The notes under the pieces are model-generated. The model was not told the origin of the DNA, did not search any database, and saw nothing but the letters and a program-made list of their open reading frames with translations. A program made the translations under genes and the position numbers. DNA of 62,599 nt, from positions 1-62,599 of the forward strand of contig JARWMV010000091.1 of assembly GCA_030998015.1 (NCBI GenBank). The letters run 5' to 3'. Source of the DNA: Ceratorhiza oryzae-sativae. Its lineage: Eukaryota > Basidiomycota > Agaricomycetes > Cantharellales > Ceratobasidiaceae. Every line of letters starts with the position of its first letter. Within the stretch, counting starts at the first letter, position 1. Below are positions 37,347 to 48,530 of this stretch, one piece after another.

Positions 37347-37664
37347 GGAAAAAAAATAGACCCTTTCCCAAGTCTATTGGAATAGGAAGGTGACCTCCAT
37401 TGCTCAGCTACTTAAGGGCAATGAGCGACCCCACCTCTTGTTGACGAAAGAGATTAGAGAACCGAAGCTTGTTACGACATGTGAGGGACCTGGCTATGCA
37501 AGGTTTCACAGAGGTGCGTATAGGGCAACGATATCTTGTGGCTGTGGATAGGTGGAGTAGGATTGGGGAAGGCAACGGGGAGTTATCTCGAGACGACGCC
37601 AACGGCGTTCCAGAATGTATCCCAGACGACACTGAGACTTACGATTGTCAAGAACTTGACCTGA

Positions 37665-38041
37665 TGTCGACAACAACAAGTCAGGCGACGAGGAAAAGAG
37701 TAAGAAAAGAAAAGAACTTGTATTCGACGAGAGGTCAAGTTCTTGAGGAGTCCTCTGCGAACTTGACCTGGTTTATATACATAGAACAAGCCACATCATA
37801 ACAAACAAGTCCGTACAGTGAGTCACGACAGATAAGAGATAGAAGCAGTAGAAGCAACTGCGGAACTGCGGAATTTCACATCAGAGTTGAAATACATCTC
37901 GGTTACCGGTCCGGAACATTCCCTGAGTCACATGACACAGATATACCATAAAAGGCAAGTATGTTTTTGAAGATGATCTCATAAAATGTAGTAAATCGAG
38001 AAAATATTGTAAAGTGGATGTATGCATGTCAGTTCGTGACA
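37665..38041 (-). repeat. 5' LTR of M3
   Basis: 377 bp. Differs from the M3 3' LTR in several places (CAACAACAAG for CGACGACAAG at its inner end, AGAACAAGCC for AGTACGAGCC), so the two LTRs of this element do not look like a recent matched pair. Confidence 0.9.
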
Positions 38042-38299
38042 ACAGGTGTCCATCAGCCACAAGCACATAAGTGCATACAGTGTCAAGCCACAAGACAGTA
38101 GACACACACTAGGTGTCACAACCTCTGAAAGTGGTTGTTGGACTTTGCTTTACAAGTGGATAGTGCCTCTGATGGGTCTGGACTATGTCCTGACTACTGC
38201 TGATGCATGGCTCATCTTGGCTTAATGCCTTGTGTGTGTCTACCATCTTGTGGCTTGGCACCATATGCACTTATGTGCTCATGGCTGATGGGTACCTGT
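38042..38299. repeat. foldback (MITE-like) element
   Basis: The first 68 bp (38042-38109, starting ACAGGTGTCCATCAGCC) are an imperfect reverse complement of 38232-38299 (ending GGCTGATGGGTACCTGT). Between them lies a 120-bp stretch. Terminal inverted repeats of this size without an ORF fit a non-autonomous DNA element. It begins directly at the outer end of the M3 LTR. Confidence 0.6.
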
Positions 38300-38957
38300 C
38301 ACTGAATAAGCAACTGTGGACAGCAGCTAAGTCAGATGCTTAGTGCTGGGGCTTGTGATGTGGTCTTGACTCAAGACCCTTCTAGCTGTTACTTAAGCTA
38401 ATAAGTCAGCTAGGGACTGTTCTTCACAGTGGATGCTTTAGAGGGGAATTGACAAGGTAGAACAAGCTGGGGTAGACCAGCTTGCTCTCCTTGCTTTTAT
38501 ACTATTCTAACCAAGGGAGTGACTAAGTGTACATGCAGGATGAGTAAGAATGAATGGCAGTGATCAGTCAGCCAGTTACTAATAATAGTATGTCCATCAG
38601 TCAGCCAGTACTAATAATAGTATGTCCATCAGTCAGCCAGTACTAATAATAGTAGCATGAGTAAGGTGAATGGTGGTGATTGGTAAGCAAGTAACTAATA
38701 ATAGGACCTGGCTCAGTAAGCAGGTGGAGGTGCTTACTCATGAAAGTGGGGTGGTCCAGCCACAAGACAAAAGTGGAGGACAAAGGAAAGAAAATGATGG
38801 TTAGCCATGAGACCTTTGATTGTGGCTCATGACACCAGGCATCAAACCAAGATGAGCCATGCATCAGCAGTAGTCAGGACATAGTCCAGACCCATCAGAG
38901 GCATTAGCCACTTGTAAAGCAAAGTCCAGCAACTGCTTTGAGAGGTTGTGATATCCA
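38111..38957. repeat. inverted copies of a 118-bp sequence
   Basis: 38111-38229 recurs in reverse complement at about 38838-38957 with roughly 85-90 percent identity by eye; a shared core is CTCTGATGGGTCTGGACTAT. The copies lie 600 bp apart, so they could be ends of a larger element or two insertions of one repeat. Confidence 0.6.
38565..38656. repeat. tandem repeat, 32-33 bp unit, nearly three copies
   Basis: Units at 38565-38597, 38598-38629 and 38630-38656 share CAGTCAGCCAGT and ACTAATAATAGTA. The units differ by one T. No ORF crosses it. Confidence 0.85.
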
Positions 38958-39784
38958 CCTTCAGGTCCAATTGTGGGTATCCCAGATTGAGGTAGAGTAC
39001 TAACTAAACCCAATTGAACTCCAAAAAAGGATAGATTTACTAAAACTATCAGATACCCCCTAAATGTGTGGACAGCTTGGCTGACAGCTTGACAGCACTT
39101 GATTGCTAAATGCATGCTGTCCAACCTGAAACATTTATTTCTCTGGTGGGTGAAAATGTTGGTTCATGGTCTTAAAGCCTAAATATACCAGCAAGTAGAA
39201 ATCCATGAGTCAGAATCTCCCACACCAGTGGCATGTCTTCAGAGACAAACTCACATTCAAGTGATGATGAAGGGAGTCAGGTGACTCTTCAGTCATGTGG
39301 TCCATACAGACCATGTGACCCATCCCCCTCCAATGGATCTGACAATGAGCCAGCTCCTCAGCATCAATGGTGCATACATTAGTAAATTATATTTCATTAA
39401 TATTTAAAAAAAGAAATAGCATTATATTCTCAGCCAAGAGGGGGGCAACATGCTGTTATGGAGTTGTTGCCTGGCAAGTTACTCAGACAATCAATATGAA
39501 TTGGGAACCAGAGCAAGTCATCAGGGTGGGAGTTGAACTCTTAGCCATGGACAACCCCCATGTGGTTGAGGTGCATATTGATTCTGGTTCAGATGAGTAT
39601 GCTTGTCAAAGCCATCTTCCAGAAGCACTCAGCTGATTATTTAACTTGAGGAAATGACCAATATATGAGTTGTTCCTCTCTCTTTGTGAGTGTATTGTAG
39701 CTCTGATGGATGTGAGTGATTGGGACAATATTCAGCATCAAGTTAGTAATCCTTTTCAAAATATTAACACTTAGTGACCCAATT
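38958..39784. other. no gene established
   Basis: An open frame at 39367-39636 (plus) has no recognisable motif. The stretch lies between the repeat cluster and the DUF6698-like gene and might hold an upstream exon of that gene, but I cannot show it. Confidence 0.35.
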
Positions 39785-40730
39785 AATTTGAGGAGGGCAA
39801 AAGCGCTGCCAAAACAGAGGACAATCTCACTTTTAAGACCAAACTTCCTGAATGGCCCAATTGGAATCCTCCCCTCAGACCGTATACGAAATACGACCGC
39901 GGACCTGTCCACCCGGAGTGTGCCATGATGATTGCACCAATTTCATTCAAATGGGCCGATAGAGAGAGTAAGTACATACCTATCACACCTAGTAATAAAT
40001 CTGAGTTCATACCCTGTACCACAGAGAGCGCCGACGCTTCATCGAGGAATTTTCTCCTCCAACCACTGCCGACGAAGAATGGCCAGCATTTATGTACTCA
40101 AATTACATTGGAGACACCGAAAAACTGGCGGAGGGGCTTCTACAAAGTGAAATTATGGTACGGGTTAGTAAATTCTTGCCTGTTCGATTGGAATCATCTT
40201 GACACGACTATCCCAGGCTGTTCGTACAATTGTATTTCCCCCAAGCGTTGCAAACGCTGAGGACAAACCCGACTTTCAATCAAATCGACGTTCGAAGGCT
40301 ACGGTTTATGAGCTAAAAAAGTCACACCAGCGCTACTCGCATATGCGGCCGTCCTTGTAGGCTTACTCGACTGACTTATACATATATAGATTAATGACTC
40401 TAAGATCAGCTTCGATATTCATTATCCTCGGAGACGCAGTTCAACAACAACCGAAACATATTCAATTACTCGAAGTTTTACGATTCAATTGTGACACATC
40501 TTGAGAACCTGGAGTGCAAGGAGGATAATGATGTACTGATGGCATGGTGGAACGAGTACGTGAATGTGCTTGATCGCCTATTTTTTAATCACCTCTCAGG
40601 CAGGAAAATATTCCCGCCAAAACTCACCCCTCGACATGCGAAGCCCTCAACGATGGTAGCTAGACTACAAGCGCAGGCGCGGGCACGGGCACGGGCACGG
40701 GCACGTACAGCAGCACAGCCGCAAGCATAA
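39785..40730 (+). pseudogene. DUF6698-like fungal protein, spliced, one frameshift, 5' end uncertain
   Basis: Exons inferred at 39785-39967, 40027-40157, 40217-40356 and 40410-40730, with introns of 59, 59 and 53 bp. Spliced in this way the frame gives KYDRGPVHPEC, RRRFIEEFSPPT, VTPALLAYAAVL, LRYSLSSETQFNNN, FNYSKFYDSIVTHLE and WWNEYVN. The AYAAVLLRYSLSS..FNY..FYDSIV signature resembles the uncharacterised DUF6698 family of Agaricomycetes (from memory). A run of six A at 40315-40320 must be seven to keep frame, so the gene is frameshifted there. An in-frame TAA at 39782-39784 ends the readable part upstream; an acceptor AG nearby may mean a further exon. The C-terminus is a QARARARARA repeat encoded by GGCACG units. 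Confidence 0.6.
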
Positions 40731-42007
40731 GAGCAGGCGGATTAAATTGAACGTGTTTTAATATTTAGTCGTTTGCAAATACATGAAATAGCACAAATAC
40801 CATGTTTGTTTATAATGCTGCGCTAGTTGTATCACGAATGCGTTGGCTATGGGCGGGTCGCCGATCAGCTAAAACACCCTGGGTAAAAGCCCGGATTGGC
40901 ATTGTATGCTCCCGCTTTCGATGAGCATATGATAGTTAATAACTATGTCATTGTGTTAGAACCTCGTTATGGTTGCAGTTTTTGATCTCGTTATGCGAGG
41001 GTTCGTATCGAGTGAAATGGCTCTCATGGATGAAAGATTTGACTACGGTAATTCTATTTCCACATGATGCGCAATGTATTGAAACAAGTCTTAACGCAGT
41101 TCTCAGTGTTCCATAGTCTGTCATGCTTTGAATTTCAACACATCGTATTGACGCCCAATCTAGTGCTTAACATAAACTTTGGGATTTGAATAGACCATGT
41201 GATACCGTTGTAAACCCCGTTTGGAAAATTTCGGGGGTTTCAACGGCTTGCAAGCGATTGGAATTCTATTGCAAGCGCTGTCAATAGCCCGGCCTTTTCA
41301 CCGATGTATGTGATCCGAATTCGCAACTACAACGACTAATCTGAAAGTGATCGCAGAGGACCGCTTCGAAACTGGAGGTTGCTAGATCGCTTGAAGCATG
41401 TGGATATACCCGTGGTGGATGGGTTTGATACTCAAGCGAGCCAATATGGTAGCTTCAATGAATTGGTATTTATGAGCCATCCTAAGTTGTCTAAGATTTC
41501 GAGATCCTACGCGCCGTCGATTTAGGGATTACCTCTTGGCGTGGTTAGTCAAGGCGCGATGAGTATGCCCGTCACGCTTGCATGGGAGCGGTCGGTCTCA
41601 GCCGGTTATTTATATGTACGTGTGCTAGTAAACTTGGTGAATAGCCACCTAGGAAATTTGATTTGTGGGAGGCATGACTGTTATCCAAGTCGTGTGATCA
41701 CCCCATATACGAATGGAAGGGTGATTCGAGATTGCTGCTTGAGGTTACTTGAATCAAAGCACAGAGGGTGCGAGGAGTATCCCGCGGCAAAGCGCTCAAG
41801 TGTTTGTTCGGTGTTGGTTTCTTGGAGACGAAACGGGGCGCGCAACATTCTCACCATTCCGCTTGGTAAGTGTGGATAGGAAAACCTGGTCGCGGAAATT
41901 GCTCGCGATTGATAGTGCGGAATGGGTAATACAAAGTCTAAATTTTAAATATGAGTGTCAACACCCTCGGTATCCCACAAAGCTTCGGTTTAGGCGCATT
42001 AGACGAA
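40731..42007. other. no gene established
   Basis: Overlapping open frames at 41541-41879 and 41749-42102 lack motifs and do not join with plausible splice sites. Nothing else is seen. Confidence 0.4.
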
Positions 42008-43217
42008 TCATCCCTCATTCGAGTCGTGTTGAGACGTCTTGTGCTGCTTCTTGTGACGCGACCCCCCCTTTTTCCCTCGACGGCGCTTCGGGTTCGCCGT
42101 AGACGAGGGCACAGATGACGAGGCTGGCGATGGAACGTCTGATTCTTCAGCTTCTTGCCGCAAAATGGCAGCTGGTTTGGGAAATGGCGCGGATGAAGAT
42201 GCCGGAGTATCGTTGGTAGTGGCTACCCGTTTAGCGATGTTTGAAACAGACTGGTCGTAACCTAACAGCATCAGTCAATGAGAGACATGTCATCATCAGA
42301 CTAACTTGTGGACCACTCACCCGCAAACGGGTCCATCCGTGGTCGCTTGGTCCGATCGAGAACCTCGCTCTGAACCCTTTCCTCCTCGACAACAGGAACC
42401 GGGGTCAGGTTGGCTTCCTCCAAGCCCTCGAGAGAATCGTCCGACTCCGCCTCCTGTTGGCTGCTGCCTCTTTGCCTCGCTAAATCGGCCTCCCTTGTTT
42501 GCTTTTTCGCTTTCCAAGTTCCTGCTTCCGGCTCTTCGTCGCTGTCGCTGCTGATCACTACGACAGGTTCCGGCTCCACTTGTTTGGGAGATTTTGGGGC
42601 AGGTCGTGGATCTGTTGGTTTGCCTTCTTCATCGAAGCGGGTGTGTGTGTTGGTTTTGAAGCAGAGGACGCGTCAAAGTTAGCCGCAGATATAGCGGATG
42701 ATAGAGCGTGTTTGATGAATCGATTGGCAACTTGCCCATCCACAACAAGAGAGCCTGTTGATGCAAGTCGGTCAACCAAGGCCAACGATAGAACCAAGTG
42801 TCTCACGCTTCGCGGGATCCTCGGCCTCTTTGATCTTGGCGAAATAACTTTTAACACGATCCTAAGAAACGACACAATTAATGAATGTATTTAGTTCAAG
42901 AACAAACGACAAACGCACGAGCTCTGCTACCACATCATGTGTCTCGCCCGATTCGGTGTTTGTTGGATTTATTCCGCGTGACCTAAGATAGACTTGCCCT
43001 AACTCAGTACTTATTTTTATGCTGCAACGATTTTCATACTCCACACCAAATCATTCAACACATAAGACAACCAGACTTGAAGTTTTGCGCGGTCGAGAGC
43101 AGGTAGCTGTTCGGTAAGCGTCGAGAGAGGGATTTCTAGCAGAGGTTTGAGAACATCTTCCAGCTCTTCTATAGATGACGCAAGGTCGTCTACCTTGTCA
43201 GCAAGTTGGTTAGACAT
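42008..43217 (-). CDS. LRP1: C1D/Lrp1 (Rrp47)-type nuclear exosome cofactor
   Basis: Exons on the minus strand: 43217-43040, 42992-42919, 42861-42807, 42754-42321 and 42261-42008; introns of 47, 57, 52 and 59 bp, all GT..AG. The N-terminal Sas10/C1D domain reads SIEELEDVLKPLLE, LPALDRAKLQVWLSYVLND, WIYLRSRGINP, and DRVKSYFAKIKEAEDPAKR, with VANRFIKHAL after it; these match the family that binds Rrp6 and RNA in 3' processing of stable RNAs. The long C-terminal tail has an acidic SUMO-interaction-like patch (PVVVISSDSDEE) and ends in a Lys/Arg-rich region (PKRRRGKKGG), as in Lrp1. One base seems to be missing in the C-run at 42596-42599, where the frame steps between DLP and KSPKQVEPEP; it may be a sequencing error, or a further intron. 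Confidence 0.85.
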
Positions 43218-43870
43218 GACCAGTGCTGGGGTGATGGTCGGTAAAACTGTGGGGAACGTCGGCGCTAAGGGCGATCCATGGAAGGTCAGCGCTTGGCCAA
43301 AGCAGAACACCGATCGTCCCCACTCATGAAATAAATTTGGTCTTCCGATCAGACTGCTCCCAATGTCGACAGAATCGATTTCAATTACATCACCCACTTC
43401 AAGCCCTCTTGATCTAATACATAACATGTGCGACGAAGCAAACGTCATCGCCATGCGCGCTCTGGCGCTGGCAGAGCTCAGCTATCGAGTTTCAGCCTCC
43501 CACGAGCATGGCTGATCAGCCTGCTCACCTTTCTCCCTTCGGCGTCCAGCGAGGCACATGCTGCCGCTACCCTGAGGTAGTCCCCGCACCACCGGCTTCG
43601 GACCGAATTTTTACCGATCCATCTATGCGACCCACAGGACATGTTTCTTCAATTCAACGCACGGCATTTTGGAGTAAGTAGCCGATAATTCCTCGACCTC
43701 AGCCTAGAATATAGAAGTGAAAAAGGCGCAGAACCTCTGCGCTCGGAGAATCAACTCTTCGTCCGAGGTGTATGCTCATCGCCTGCCAACCTGGAGACAA
43801 CTCGCTCATATAAATGGGTGACCTGAGATCATGAGAATGTGCTCCCTACGCTTCTCACCCTCTTCAAGTT
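43218..43870. other. divergent intergenic region
   Basis: Lies between C1D (minus) and GH131 (plus), so it must hold both promoters. Apart from a TATA box for GH131 at 43809 no element stands out. Confidence 0.5.
43809..43814 (+). promoter_or_regulatory. TATA box of the GH131 gene
   Basis: TATAAA 62 bp upstream of the ATG. The same distance is found for the TATA box of the small gene at 54408. Confidence 0.6.
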
Positions 43871-45167
43871 ATGCTACCGTCACGTTTCGGTCTCCTCGCC
43901 GCCTACGTCGCTAGTGCTCTCGCCGTCCCTGTGCTCTATGATGGACGGGCGCTCTAAATTACACTTGGGCTCAGATCGACGCCTTTACATCCCCATACGT
44001 ATAGTGAGTGTAATCCTGCCTCCTGCTCATTTGCGTTCTAACCCATATACAGTGTCGTCAAGGGCAGCAAGGCTGCCAGCCAGGTGGATTCTAATCTAGT
44101 ATAACCTGGATAAATTATTAATTCTGGTTCTAGTACGTGTCTTTCGACCCCAATACTCCACCGCCTACACCTCTCTGGTACTCCTTGAAAAATCTACCAA
44201 AGCTCGCTGTGGAGCAAACGGTGTCCGTCAAAATCGACAACTCATCCGTCTTTGTCCCTGGCGGAAATGTCGCAAATTCCCAATACGGATTCCGCCGGTG
44301 CGCTCAATAAGAACTTCCATTCTACGCATGTTCTGATTCGAACACCGGCTTAGCACTGAAATTATCGCCCAAAACAACCGGACTGCGCTTGAGTCCGGCA
44401 AATCCGTATGGCACTTTAGCATTATGCCCGATTCGAAACGGCCCTTGAACTATAAACACGAATACCAAATTGTGTTCATCGAGCCCGATGATGGATGTTA
44501 GTGCTAGCACGTCATGATCCCACGACCCCCCCCCACTAACTTTCGGTCGTTTGCAGCACACGTTTTCGGCGTTAAAGTCGGATCCAGCTTTACGATTCCC
44601 ACTGCAGCCAAATTGCCTACTGCAACAGCCCATAACCTCGAGGTCCTCGACCATGCGCTTAACGTGATTTACAGCACTCCTTTCGACCCTCTAACTTGGC
44701 ATAATTTTGCGGTTCAGGTTAGTCGTAGGCCCACGACTTTGCGGCGCTTCCGTTCCATTGATCAGCGTATGTCATACTCATGACGTGAATGCTCATCAGG
44801 TCGACTGGGACGCGCCCGCACCCTTGGCGTCTTTGCATCCAAGGGCGTTGAACCACTCAAGAAAGCTTCAAAACTAGTCTCCAACAACAGCACAAAACCT
44901 GGTGCTACTGGCCAAGGAGACTTCCACTTTGGAGTCCTCAAGGTAATTGCCGATAAATAATGTTTGCGGGGGGGACATATCATTCATCGCTTCCTGTTTC
45001 AGCTGCCGCTTGCGAATCCGAAAGATACGGCATCGCAGCAAAGTGATGTTGTGCACCGTGGAATTCAGGAGGGGACTCTCGAGGGGCTATACTACTCTGG
45101 GGTGTTTGTAGAGAGTGCTGCGGGTGGTGTTAGCGCCGGTTATGGCAAGGTGATCGCCGCGTTTTGA
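43871..45167 (+). CDS. secreted GH131 beta-glucanase
   Basis: Seven exons: 43871-44003, 44053-44083, 44134-44297, 44354-44496, 44555-44717, 44800-44942 and 45003-45167. The protein starts with a signal peptide (MLPSRFGLLAAYVASALAVP). Typical GH131 blocks follow: YVSFDPNTP, VSVKIDNSSVFVPGG, YGFRRTEIIAQN, WHFSIMPDSKRPLN, HEYQIVFIEPDDG, LDHALNVIYSTPFDPLTWHN, GQGDFHFGVLKLPL, HRGIQEGTLEGLYYSGVFVE. GH131 enzymes cleave beta-1,3/1,6- and beta-1,4-glucans outside the cell. Two one-base deletions break the frame: near 43953 (GCGCTCTA before NYTWAQ) and near 44813 (after VDWDA). Both would be repaired by one extra base in a short C or G run, so either the assembly has errors or the gene is recently lost. 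Length otherwise fits the single-domain family. Confidence 0.85.
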
Positions 45168-45586
45168 TTCGCACAAAAGCTTTGGTGCGCGTTTCGATCG
45201 TCCTAGTCCGCATGTTACACACCTCCTCCTGCACAATCACCTCGTGTTCGAAAAAAACTTCTAAATGAGTCTTTTGTTCCTGGTGGGGCCTGCTGAGACA
45301 ACTTAAACCAAGACCACGTTGCAAACGGGAGGACTATCGCTCGTCCTCTTGGGGTGGGCGCCCGTGACAATGTGAGCGGTATTTAGTGGCGTTTACACGA
45401 ATAAAAGTAGATCAGCGTTCCCAAACAGCCCACCCGCCCTAAACTTCCAGCCCGCTCCCTAACATGTTCCTCGCCTCTTGCTTGGACTCTAGTTTGGATA
45501 AAGTTGAACGCATTCCAATAGAATTCAATTCTTTCTGCGGCTAAGGAAAGATATTCGATTGGTACAGGGGCATACGAAACACAACG
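45168..45586. other. intergenic, nothing seen
   Basis: No ORF or element supported between the GH131 stop and the next gene. Confidence 0.5.
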
Positions 45587-47149
45587 ATGGCCAAACTCGA
45601 AGTCCGGATAGAAAACGGTGCGGTACCTCATAGATTCGTACTGGCGCATGTGGCCGACGGGACACTTTGCCAATTCGACCGGCTTCCTCTAGACCCCAAT
45701 GCGGTACGGATCGCAGTCGAAACCGTCGGAACCCCCGGAAGGAGAGCGGTTGATGACGCATTGCATATCAAAGAAAAATGTTCAGGCGAATTTGGCAACG
45801 ATCAGGGCGACTAGCCGCCAGGAGATCGACATTACCCTCCCGCGCGAAACAAATGTCGACGTTGTTCTCTCGGCATGCTATGCCATCTCTCAAGATCCGA
45901 AAGCATCCATGTATGCGCTCTTGGAATACAATTGCTACTTCTTTGCTTGAACTATCACCATGATCGTCATGCGTCACACCCTACCCTTCACACTCCCATC
46001 TCTAGACGATGTTCTGTCATGCTTGACGCAAAAGCTAGACGCTTTCACTGGCTCGCTTACAGAGAAAATAGTCGACGCACTGTTAAAAATTGTTCTCGGC
46101 ACCGTCACAGAGTTCAAAAGGGCTACCGGCCGAAAGCTCTATACTGGGCTTAGTAAACGAGAACTGGCCGTCTGAGGGTTGCCTACTCCAGCCGTCCTAT
46201 AATCATGTCCCATTGCCTCAGGTTAAGACTTCACTTTGGTCTCCGAGCTCAATTTCGGAAACGAGTGTGCTCGCAGCTCGAGGGTCTAGCTCCAAATATC
46301 CTCAAAGAGGTACTGAAAAACCAACACAAACGTGCATGATAACACTCTTCACACTCGGCTCTGGCTGTATAATTTGGACGAAATATTCAGCGTACCAGTA
46401 AAAAATCAGATTCTCGAAGTTCTTTGGGATAGTATCCTGGATGCGCTCTCCGATGGGTGTGGCGATTTGACCCAGGAATTCGACCAGGACATCAGTCGTC
46501 TTCCTGCAATCCAGCATCTAGGCTATCTTTTCTTTGGCAAAAATGTGATTCAGTTGAGCCAATTATGGAACGCCGCGTTGCATGCTGCCCTGCCAGCAGC
46601 CTGTGAAGCGGGACGTGGGAAATACAAAGAAGTCTTGTCACACGGGATGATGTTTAATATAGCCTTTGAGGCTGGTTGCGAGGCTGCCCTAAACGCGGCG
46701 AAAAAGGTTGTTGCCCAGACCAGCGCCCATATAAATAATCCGAAGCGATATGAAATGTGGAATGAGGTTTGGGAGGTCTGGAAAACGGTTTGGGCCAAAA
46801 CTCGATTGGAAGCCCAAGTCATGGCTGTCAACCTGATTGAAGATACGATGCAAGAGATAGTCCGGTGGGTTACTTTGATGTGGTGAAGGAGCTTGGGAAC
46901 AACAGGGTGCAAAGTATTGATGGGACTATCAAGCTCAAGGTGAGTTTTTGAATGAGATAGAGCTCGAATCATAATGTCGGACTTTTTCAGAACAAAACAT
47001 CCCTTAAAGGAATGTCGCTTGAGACATTCCAAGATCAAATGAGAGATTTCATTCGTGCTGTGCCTCTTCAAAACCCAAATCGCCAAAAGAACATTGAAGA
47101 TGCTATGTCGAACGCTTGGATATGTCTCACAAAACATACAAGCCAATAG
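45587..47149 (+). pseudogene. uncharacterised protein with a YNCYFF motif, broken
   Basis: Starts MAKLEVRIENGAVPHRFVLA and can be followed through frames to a stop at 47147-47149. Parts: N-terminal domain with a conserved His (VPHRFVL) and, about 110 residues on, LLEYNCYFF; a middle part with helices (PSLDDVLSCLTQKLDAF, GLSKRELAV); a helix-rich C-terminal part (46332-46886, including QILEVLWDSILDALSDG). A last exon (46991-47149) follows a GTGAGT donor at 46940. Breaks: frameshift near 45770, TGA at 45948 and at 46174 (both where Trp, TGG, would fit), frameshift near 46318, frameshift near 46870. His and Asn-Cys spacing recalls LRAT/PPPDE-type papain-like folds, but this is only a suspicion. 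I recognise no named family. Confidence 0.55.
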
Positions 47150-48407
47150 ACGAGTTCACGTCCCAGAGCATGCGAAAGGACTATAAGTGGACGTATGCCT
47201 TGACAGTACCTTGATGACTTTGAATACCCGTGACACAATTATGGGAGCATATAATATCATCTGAATCAACTATGCGTGTGTATGCATGTCTTATAGCATG
47301 TATTTATTTTAACACATTGAAAGGGAGTTGTATGTTTTGATTCGAATATGTTGAGGGGCGCATGGCCGCTATATAGAGGGATTTTCCAATAAAAAACTGT
47401 TCGAGAAAGTCCTAAGGTACTGTCAACAGGTAAGAACACCAGCAATTCTGCCAATAACGATTGGGCAACGTTTCTGATGGCCTTGTATTCATTTTAATGT
47501 GTCTATTTAGCCCCAGTGAATTGATTTCACTAATACAAACTGGCAAGTTGATTGTAAAAATCATTCATGCTGTAAGAAACCCGCAGAAGGAGTGCCACAG
47601 AGACAAAGACTCGGTACCCTACTTAGTGCTTACATGAAAGGAACTCGTTGGAGGACAGAGCGGTCGAGGGACTTCGGCTGTGGCTCGAGGAGTGGTTCGA
47701 TTACCGTTAGGGGCGGCTAAAGTGTCTGATAGCGCCCGACGGCTTCGGTTGGTATCACATGTTCTTTGGATCAGCTCAACTATGTCGCGGGCCCTCTGGC
47801 GCGACGCTGAAGGCACGGTTCTGGGAGTGTTGAATTTTAATGATATTACAGAAATTTGATGGAATGATCCATTTATGCCTTGATGCTGACTAATGCTAGC
47901 ATGTCCTTCACTCCCACTGGATCGACAGACCTGCCTGAGGGGCGTTCTCACTAAAAAAAAGCATCTTAAAGGTCTTAGATAACTGACCCATGTATGGCGT
48001 TTTCTCGACCTCGGGAGGTGTTGATAATTCATTTTAAACTACGCCGACTCATTAGAATGAGTTTAAAGTACCCAGCCACGACCAAGACGGTCGCCGAGGA
48101 TAATTGACTTGGTGTTCATGTATTTCAGCGTTCTATTTCTGACGTTGGGTGGATGCCACCTGTAGATTTTACTCCTCGCACTGCATCTTATTTCCAATGT
48201 TTTATTCGCGAATACTTCGATCTGGGTGCTTCGGTGCCGCAGGGTGGGTTCTTGATAGGATTAACCATCCGGATATCACGTGATACACTTCTTGATTCAG
48301 CCTGACCTGTCACTAGAATACCCAAACCTTTTGAAGAACCCGCATCTTTTGACGGCGAAGGGCGGGGGTTTTTTTTTTTTCCAAAACGGGTTGAGTACCG
48401 CAGGATG
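47150..48407. other. no gene; T-tract near 48368
   Basis: A minus-strand open frame at 48032-47619 has no motif. A run of 13 T lies just upstream of the GH5 promoter. Nothing else is supported. Confidence 0.45.
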
Positions 48408-48415
48408 TATATAAA
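48408..48415 (+). promoter_or_regulatory. TATA box of the GH5 gene
   Basis: TATATAAA about 116 bp upstream of the ATG at 48531, leaving room for a leader of roughly 85 nt. Confidence 0.6.
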
Positions 48416-48530
48416 GGCCTTCCGACAGGCTGAGCCCACCCAACCCAGGCATCTTGTCTGTTCGACCCATTGGGCGCCTACACTCTTTTCGGCTCGAAAT
48501 CCCTCCTCTCGCTGAGTTCCCTTGCTAGGA

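Larger units (their letters stand above)
31104..38041 (-). mobile_element. gypsy element M3, minus strand, heavily indel-broken
   Basis: Complete layout with 3' LTR 31104-31479 and 5' LTR 37665-38041. The pol half matches M2; the gag, pre-gag and 5' LTR are a more diverged variant (gag starts MASPTPAPAWANMSDGDK; LTR starts TGTCGACAACAACAAG). Left flank ATACC is P3 integrase and right flank ACAGG is a different, non-gypsy sequence. No target site duplication is seen. Confidence 0.9.

Noticed and set aside
4593..38041. Seven spaced copies of a 375-bp repeat
   Set aside because: Not a CRISPR or satellite array: each copy borders a gypsy body with PBS or polypurine tract on the expected side, so they are LTRs.
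40217..40356. Extra intron to repair the DUF6698-like frame
   Set aside because: No GT..AG pair of reasonable size brackets the A-run; a missing A explains it directly.
42306..42894. Plus-strand open frames opposite C1D
   Set aside because: The minus strand has the C1D domain with consistent splice sites; the plus-strand frames are compositional shadows.
45948..46176. TGA read as Trp (recoding) in the unknown gene
   Set aside because: Nuclear genes of these fungi use TGA as stop, and all intact genes here end normally; mutation is simpler.
47619..48032. Minus-strand frame of 137 codons
   Set aside because: No motif, no promoter and an odd Arg/Ser-rich composition; left out.
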